Part shown: piece by piece, positions 8,596 to 17,600 of the stretch
Layout of the letters: the number at the start of each line of letters is the position of its first letter
How positions within the stretch are numbered: the first letter of the stretch is position 1
Assembly: GCF_902477725.1 (NCBI RefSeq)
Contig: NZ_CABSIF010000001.1
Location: 186,001 to 250,000 of the forward strand
Reading direction: 5' to 3'
DNA from: an uncultured Desulfovibrio sp.
Lineage (GTDB): Bacteria; Desulfobacterota; Desulfovibrionia; Desulfovibrionales; Desulfovibrionaceae
Length of the DNA: 64,000 bases
Position numbers and translations under genes: made by a program
The notes under the pieces: generated by a model
Database searches by the model: none
Told to the model about the DNA's origin: nothing
What the model saw: only the letters and a program-made list of their open reading frames with translations

Positions 8596-8641
8596 CAGCC
8601 CGCCCGCATCCTCACAGGAGAATGCGGGCGGGCTGTTATTT
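8596..8641 (+). terminator. Rho-independent terminator after the dehydrogenase
   Basis: A 14-bp perfect GC-rich stem (8596-8609 with 8622-8635) with a 12-base loop is followed by TTATTT. It lies between two convergent genes and may serve the giant minus-strand gene too. Confidence 0.75.
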
Positions 8642-8667
8642 ACTGCTCAGAGGGACATGACGCGCCC

Positions 8668-11600
8668 CTAGCCGCCTTGATTGGTCGTCAGATGCTGCAC
8701 GGCAACCTGTACGGCTTCACTCCCGCTGTCGGTAGTTATAGTTGTGCTGTGTACATCCCACACGGTGCCATTGCTCGCAGTCTGGGTAGTGGTTGTCCAT
8801 GTATGCGAAGCATCAAATGACACAGCGGTGCTGCCGTCACTGCCAGTGCTGATGGAAACCCCGGTTTTGGAAGCAATTTCCGCCATATCGGTGAGGTTGT
8901 TCAAAGCATCGCCGGAGGTGCTGACCATTACCTCCACGCCTGTGATTCCGTCCACGCCCTTGGCGTGTTCCGCTCCTGTAAACAGGGCATCCACACTGCC
9001 GCCCTTGACCACCAGCATATCTGTGCCGTCGCCGCCATCGATGGTGTCGCCCTGATGGAAGACCAGCACATCATTACCTGCGCCGCCATAGAGATGGTTG
9101 CCGCCGTGATCAATGGCGAAAGTATTGGCTCCGCCGTCCAGAAAGTCATTGCCAGCGCCACCGTAGAGATGATCGTTGCCCTCCCCGCCGTAGAGATGGT
9201 CACCCTGATTACCGGCATAAAGGGTATCGTTGCCGTCCCCGCCGTATAATTCATTGTGTCCAGCGCCACCGTAGAGGATGTCGTCGCCTCCGCCACCGTA
9301 AAGGATATCGTCATGGCTACCGCCAAGGATGACATCATTATGCTCGGTGCCGGTGAGGTTTCCATTGGCAAAAAGCAACTGCCCGCCAGCGGCATCCAGT
9401 TGCGCGCCATCGTGCAGATCAATGCTCAAGCTGCCGGAATGGGTGGCCTCCGTACTGGTTTCATGACCATCGGTTACGCTGAAGCCAAACTGGTCATGCA
9501 CATGCCCATCGGAAGAAGAGTCATAAGCATTCCGGAGAGTGCCAAGAGCGCTTTCTGCCGTGCCAAGAGCATATTCATAGCTGCCGTCAGTATGCATATG
9601 CATGGTGCCGAGGTGACTTCCACTGGCATCGGATTGGAATGCCAACACATCGGAGTGCTCATTATTGATCGCTGTGACATGCCCGAACAGCAGCCCATTA
9701 TCCACATCTACCGCAATGGGGGCCTCGTTGGTGCCATTTACCGATACAGTTACACTGGAATCCACCGCGCCAATTCCGTCATTAACGCCAAGCTTTACAG
9801 TGTAGTCAGTATGCGTACCCTCCCGCATGCTGGCAGCGAGGGTGGCATCAGCCACAAAGGTATAACTCCATTGCTGGCCAGAACCCGATGTGTCTGTACC
9901 GTCGTGCGTAAACGTGAAGTTGCCGATCTGGGTTTGGGCAACATACGCGCCGCCAGAGTCTTTCACTACATTTGCAGAAACACCGCCGATGCTGACCGAC
10001 AGGGTGTGGGCATTCGCCACATCTGCATCGCTGAATGCGAATGTTCCGCTTTCCGTAGCCGCATTATAGGTCGAGGCTGTTACCACCGGCGCATCGTTGG
10101 TGCCGGTGATGTTGACAACAACGTCATGGCTTACCGTGCCGCCGTGCCCGTCATTCACTATAACGGTGAAGGTTTCCGTGGCCTTCGCACCCTGGGCCAG
10201 TTCGTGGTTGGTCAGGGTGTATTTGTAGTTGCCGGAGGCATCCAGGGTCAGCTGTCCGTAGTGCCCTTCCACAACAGCATTTGTTGCACCGGAAGCCGTG
10301 GCGCTGCTAGAGCCGTAGGCAATGCTGTATGTCAGCAGTCCGGCATCGTTGGTGTCCACGTCCGCAGCACCCAGGTTCCCGGTGAGAGGGATTGCCCCCT
10401 CCACAATGGCAAGGCTGGGCGCGGTGAAGGTGGGGTCGTTGTTCACGCCCTTGAGGGTGATTGCCAGCGTCTGGCTGGCCTCAACGCCGTATTTGTCCAC
10501 AGCCACAACGGTAAACGAGCCGCCTGCGGTTGCAACATCCTTGCCCTGGGCCTCGAGGTTCTTAGCGTAATCAGCATCAAGCTCGTAGGTATAGCTGCTG
10601 CCCACAAGCTTGAGAGTGCCGTGCCCATCATGCAGTTCCGTCACATACTTGCCGCCAGACATGATGTAGTAGGTCAGCGTATCACCATCCACATCTGAGG
10701 CGGTAATGGAGCCCGAAAGCGTCTGAGCGCTAGAGCCATTATCTGTGAGCGTTGTTGCACCTGCATCAAAGGCCTCCATTTTGGGGGCGTCATTGGTGCC
10801 CGTGACGGTGACGGCAACCTTTGCTGTATCCGTTAAGCTACCATCGCTCACGCCGACTGTGGCGTCGATGGTCAGGGTTTCACCTTGGGCAAGATGCGCA
10901 ATACCGCCTTTGTCGCCCTGGAAATTGTAGGTGCCGTCCTTGTTCAGTTCCAGCAGGCCCATGTACACCGTGCCAGACGAGGTGCTTGTCGTATGCCAGC
11001 CAGAGGCATCCCTGTAGGCGTACACAGCCTCTGTGACGGAAGTGCTGCCAGATGCGATGGCATGCCCGTTGAGGTTGAGCGTGAGGCTGTCGCCCGCATC
11101 AACATCGTACGTCACTGCCGTCCCGCCGACTGTCAGGTTTGCCTGACCGTCGGCCACAAAGAGGGCCGCGCCCGAACCAGCCACACTGGAACCATCGGCA
11201 TGCAGGGTAATGACAGGGGCATCGTTGACACCATTCACGGTGACGGTGAGAGGCGCATCAGTGTAGCCGCCATGTCCATCGCTCGCGCGAACCGTGAAGG
11301 TCACTTCATGCGATTTCCCGTCGCCAAGCTGTTGCACAGCCTCACTGCTGGTATTGAGATGGAATTCGTACTTGCCATCCTTGCCCATGATCAGGGTGCC
11401 ATAATCGTTGTCCGTGACCATACCCGTGGATTTGCCGTCGCTGCCTACAATGGCGAAGCTAAGCGCATCCTTGGGCGCACCGGTCGCGGTTACGTCCGGA
11501 TCTGTAGCGGTAATGGAGCCCTTGGCCACCATGTCCGCCGGGGAATCTTCCGTTACCGCGACATCAGAACCAGCCACCAGCACAGGGGCGCTGGGCTTGT

Positions 11601-14600
11601 CGTTGGCGTAATTAAGATCGGCGGACAGTTTGACATCCACCTTGTCGCCAACAGTGTTGCCATTGGAAAGAGTCAGCGTTGCACTGTCTTCCATATGCCC
11701 GCTGTAGTTCGTGCCGCCAGCGGGAGCCGCATAGGTGTAGGAGAAATTGCCGTTGCTGCCCTTGGTGACAGTGAATATGCCGCCGAGCTTGCCCGTAACC
11801 GTATACGAGGTTGGTTCAAGCTTGTCTGTTTCACCCTTGTCAACATCAGCCAGGGTGAAGGAGCCAGAAGGGTCTGTTTGCGCCCAGGTGCCGTCCGCAT
11901 GCTGCTCCAGGGCCACGGTATCGTTCTGCGAAACCACGTACGGCTTGTCGTTGCTGCCATTGATGGTGATGGTGATTGTTTTGTAATCGCTGCCATTGGT
12001 AATCTCAAACTTCTGAGTAATGCTATCACCAGCCCGGAGCTGCTGCACTTCGGAGCTGTCGTTGTTCAGCGTATACGTATAGGAACCGTCGGGCAGAAGT
12101 GTGATGGTTCCGTACTTCGTGGGAATGCTGCTGACATTTTTTTCAGCATGTAATGGAGTAGTGCCATTAGCGTCTACAGTTGTATATTTGCCCGTGAGGC
12201 ACAAGCCCGAATCGTATTGGGGGTGGTGGGAATTTTTTTCATCCAGTACGCTGCCCTTGGCAAATGTAGTGCCGTCCTCCTGAACCTTAACATTATCAAT
12301 CGACTGAATATCAAGATCACCAACGCTGCCGCTACCACTGCCACCATCGCCGAGCGATGGTGCCTTTACATTGATAACCAGCTCAATGGGTTTATCTGCC
12401 ACAGCGTTGTTTTCGTCGCGCACATAAACCTTGAAGGTCTCACTGGCCAGCCCGCCAATGGGATGTCCTTTGGCAAAGTCTTTATATTCCTGGCCGTTGA
12501 AGTCCAGCACGTACTGGTAGGAACCATCAGAATGGATTACCAGCGTACCGTATTCGCCCTTTATGCTCTGTGTGAGATTGCCTGTGGTGTTTCCCTTATT
12601 GTCTTCTTCCAGGGCAAAGAAGCTCAATTTGGTACCATGGTCCACATCGCTGACGATGTCTTTGGTGTTAAGCATACCACGCACCACAACATCGCCGCCG
12701 TGGGAGTTTGACCAAACCGCGGTTTCGTCGCTGTCCACAACAACAGTGTGCCCGGCAAGCTCCCCCTTGAGGAAGCTGGTGATGTCGTCTGTGCGACCGG
12801 CCAGTTTGAGGATATCATCCAGCGCGCCAAGTTTGTCCAAGAAGCTGTTGACGCCGCTGGCCATATCAACAAGAGCTTTAATAGCATTGGCTTCACCAGC
12901 CAGGGCTATAAATCCCTGAGCAAGCAACCCTCCGTGATCTTTGAGATTATCAATAATCTCTTTAGCTTCCTGCTCCACATACTTCTGGAGCAGATTCTGG
13001 TGGGTCACAAGGTAGTCTATTGCCGTATCCCCGGTTATGGCTCCAGTAAACTGGGCGGAGCTGTTTTCAACGCCCGTGAAGCTGTCGGTATACTTGTCTA
13101 CCGAAAAGGCTCCCTGCGTAATATCCACCACCGGCACATCGTTGGTGCCGGTGATGGTAATGCTGAGAGAGCCATCAATGGACTGACCGTGCGAAGCACT
13201 GTCGCTGTGGGCGGTTATGTCGAGGTTCACACTGACATGTTCATTCTGGGCCAGACTATTGAATGCCTTGCTGCTGGTATCAGGCGTGAAGGTATAGGAA
13301 CCATCCCCGTTCACATGCAATGTGCCGTAGTCGCCAACCTTGTAGTCATACCCGGCAGTGGCATTGCCGCTGCCGCCAACATCATGCGTACCCGTGCCGT
13401 CAGTATAGGACAGGGTCTTGTATGTGTAGGTGCTGTAGCTATCTTTCTCCGCGCCTGCGGTGAGGTTTTTGAGGGCATGACCATCGGCATCCAGATTGGT
13501 ATCCGGATCATTCACCCCAAGATGCCCGCGAATAACCCCGGCAGCGAGTATTCCACCGCTGGCATCAACAGGCTGCGCCTTGTTGGCGCCCAGCTTGTCA
13601 GCCTCGGTATAGTGCAGAATGCCCTGGATTGAACCTGTAACGCCGTCTTCCTTGACGGTCAGGGCGTTGCCAGCCAGCTTGCCTGCGGCATCCTCACCTG
13701 TGATGGTAATGACAATGGGCTTGATTTCAGAATACGCACCGTCGGCATCCTTGACGCGCACATAGAAGGTATCGGTAACGGAACTGCCCTTGGCAAGTGA
13801 TGTCAGGTCTTCTGTACGCTCATAGCGGTATTCGCCAGTGGCCTGATCAATGATCAGGCGACCGTATGTGCCTTGCTGAACTGGCATGTCGCCAGAATAG
13901 TCAGTGGTGGATTTTACCAGCGAGAAGGTGAACCCCGAAGATACCGTCTGGGCTGCGCCCCCGGTCTGCTCGTAATCCAGCAGTTCTACCCGCCCGGTCG
14001 TGGAATCCACATCGCTTTCAGAAAGGGTGACGGCAGGAGCCTGTGTAATGATAGGCCTGTCGTTGGCGCCCTCAATGCGTATGGAAACTGGGGCCGTGAC
14101 CACGTCCGTATGCGTTGTAGTGTCATGAACGACTACTGAGAAGTTGTCCTCTGTGTGTTCATGAAAGTTCTTTTCCTGCACATCCGCATCGGTATTGTCC
14201 ACAGTGTAGACGTATTTGAACACGGACGTGCCGTTGGCGTCAGTATGCGAGGTATCCTTGGAGATGGTCAGCGAACCGTTTTCCAGCTTGATGACAATAT
14301 TGCCGCTGGCATCTTTGGCGGCCTGCCCCACGTCAAGAGTGCTGGCAGAACCACCCGTAAGGGTCAGCTTGCCATCGGCATCTATGCTGGCTGTGCCCGT
14401 TTGCAGACCTGTGCCAGCCATGAGGGCATTCAGATCGCAGTTCTTGCCGCCCACCTGAATAACATAGTGCAGCTTGGCACTTTCAGCAGCGGAGGCGAGA
14501 GCGTTGTTGTCCGTGGTATCGGCATCATGCGCGCCAATGTAGCCAGTGGCAGTGCGTACGCCAGCGCTACCGTCCTGCATTTTGGCGGCATTGGCAGCAG

Positions 14601-17600
14601 CAGCGGCACTGGTGACCGGGTTGACACCAGACTCCACCACAGCATTGCTGGGCGTGACCCAGCCAGTATTGATGATGGTGGGATCGTCATGGCCGTGGAT
14701 CGTCACGGTGACTTCCTTGATGTCGAAAGCACCGAACTTGTCCACCACTGCCACCTTAAAGGTCTCGGAATGCTCTTCGTTCTTGCCAAGACTGATGACG
14801 TCGGCATTATTTTTAGCGATTGTGTAGGTATACTTGCCAGTGGCAGGATCAATGTTGAACGTACCGTATTTGCCATCCACTGATGTGCTTGTGGCTGGTG
14901 TTGTACCTTCATCGCCAGTCACGCCATTCGCCATGATACCAAATTTTATTGTTGTGTCCGGGCCAGTGACGACATCGTCGGGGTCTTTAACCGTGATATT
15001 ACCATCAACGGAAGCGGCTGTGACGGCAGTCTGGTCGGTGACGTCAAGGTTGGCAGAGGCGAGTGTAAGCTCGGGCTTGTCATTGGTGCCGTAAATGACA
15101 ATGGGGATGATAGTTGGCGTTGAAGACGCGTTGTGTTCGTCCACAGTCACGGCCTGGAAGTTCAGAGTGAGCTTGTCGCCGGAACCAAGGGCGTTGACTA
15201 CGCTGCTGCCCGTAGCCAGCGTAAAGGTATATTGCCCGGTGGCTTCATTGAGGTACAGCGTGCCGTAGAGGTTATCCGCCGTATGCGGCTGTCCGGCGGC
15301 GTAGACGTTGATAACCGTGGCGTTGCCGCCACCAGTGCCGGGATATGCGCCAGTGCTCGCAACCATGTCTGCGCCGATGGTCGTGGTCTGGGTCGTGCCA
15401 TCCTTGACAAAGGTGCCAGCCACGGTACCTGTCGAAAGCTCGCCGGAATCCGTGCCCAAATGCTTATAAGCATCGAGGTCGGCAGCAGCAGTGGAGTTGA
15501 TAAGGCCATACGTTAACGTGGCTCCGGTGTCGGAATCCTTGCCTGCCAACTCGCCCTCAACCGAAGCAGCATAGCTGTTGCCATGGGCAGTTGGCGTTGC
15601 CGTATCTGCTGGCATATGAGCGTTCCCGCCGTCCAGCCGTCCGTCGTCCTTCAGCGTAAGGATTTGGCCCGTCACGGTGGGCGCATCATTGGTGCCCTGC
15701 ACGTTGATGGTGATATTGTGCTCCACAGGAGTGCCGTGACTATCCGTGACAGTAATCTTGTAGTCCAGAGTTTTGGTCTGATCTTGGGCCAAGCTCTCAG
15801 TCTTGGACTGATCTACTGCATAACTGTACGAATAGGTGATCGATTCCGAGCCATCGCTGGTGTTGCCGTTTTTCACGCCAATAACAGTCAGGGTGCCGTA
15901 GGTATCATTGACGGTCCACGTGCCTTTGCCATTCATTTCGTGAATTCCGCTCAGATCTACTCCCGATGGGCCGCTGAGCGTAGCCTTGAGAACATCACTG
16001 GTGTCCCTGTCCGTCACGGTAAACGAACCTGTGCTTACGGCAGGAGCAGCCTTCATTTCCGACGGATTGGCAGGATCGGGCACAGAAATTTTCGTGCCAT
16101 CAGCAGCCCAGTTGTTGTAGCCAGATATGCCCGAAGAACTACCCGTATGCGTGGGGTCAGCCTCAGAGGTCACGCCCGCTTCCTTGACAGTCAGGGTGCC
16201 GCTGTTCTTGTCAATCAGGGTCTGATCATTGGTGCCCGTGATTGTGAAGGAAACGGTTTCCGTGTCCGTGGAGCCGTGCAGGTCCGTCACCTTGACCTGG
16301 AAGGTTTCGGTATGGGTTTGTCCCTCGCCCAGATTCTGCACCGCATTGGAGCCATTGTTCAGATCATACTTGTAGGTGCCGTCCGGATTGACGGTAAGAA
16401 CGCCGAACTTGGTCGTATAGGTAGCCACGCCAGTTCCTGGATCCACACTGGCCGTACCGGTAGTGGTTTCACCGCCGGAGGTGCCGCCAGCGATGGCATA
16501 GCTATGGTTGGCCGCGCCGTTGGTGCTGCCCTTGAACGTGCCGTCAGCATCGGCATCAGCCACAGTAAAGGTGCCGCTGGCCTGATAGCTGCCGCTGTCT
16601 TCCTTAAAGGAACCGGCGCTCGGTGCTGCCAGGGAAAGATCGGGCCTGTCGTTTGTGCCTGTGATGGTCACGGTAATGGGCTGGGTTACTGAGCCGCCAT
16701 GCCCGTCCGCCACTTTGACCACAAAGGTTTCCGTGACTTTCTGGTTTTCGTTGAGCGCATCGGCCTTGGTGTTGTCGAGCGTGTAGGTATAAGCGCCAGT
16801 CTTGGGGTCAATAACAAGTGTGCCGTAGCTGGTGGTTACGGTTGTTGCGCTGTTGGTTCCACTGTTGTCCACCGTGGTGCCGGTTCCGGCGGCCACGCTG
16901 AAGGTCAGCTCGGGTTTGCCGCCAGAATTGTCGTTATCGTCCACATCCGTGGCGGTAACATAGCCTTGAGCCGCAACCGTGCCGTTGAAAAGATCATTGG
17001 AGTGGGCGGGGTCATGGCTGCCCTGCACGCCCTTTTCAATCACGTCAACAGCGATAGCGGAGCTGCCAATGACGGGATTGTCATTGGTGCCGTTAATAAC
17101 CACTGTTATTGCCTGGGAGTGGTTAGCTCCATGGATATCTGTGGTGGTAACGGTGAAGCTTTCCGTGTGCGACTGCCCCTCGCCAAGTTTCTGCACGGCG
17201 GGCTTACTGTTATCCAGCTCGTAAGTATAGGTGCCGTCAGACTTCAGGGTCAATGTTCCGTAGTCCGTTGCGACGGAAACGGGGTTGCCAGCATGGCTGT
17301 TTATATTCATTGAGCCGCTGGCGGTCTGTCCCATGCCTGCAATGGAGAGGGTCTGACTGGCACCATCGTTATCAGGATCGGCCACGGCCCAGGTGCCTGC
17401 GGAGGTGGTTGTGGCAGCGTCTTCCTTCAGTGTGCCGGAGTCGCCGGGAGTTATGGTCAACTGGGGCTGGTCGTTGGTGCCCGTGATGGTCAGGCTGACG
17501 GCCTGATCAACATGCACGCCCTTGCTGTCCGTGACAGTAACCGTAAAAGTATAATTGCGCGTTTCGCCCTGATGGAGGGCCTGCGTTTCGCTGGCGTTGT

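Noticed and set aside
9256..10698. 480-residue + strand open frame inside the adhesin
   Set aside because: Repeats in the adhesin give long antisense frames; codon use is that of the opposite strand and there is no ribosome site.
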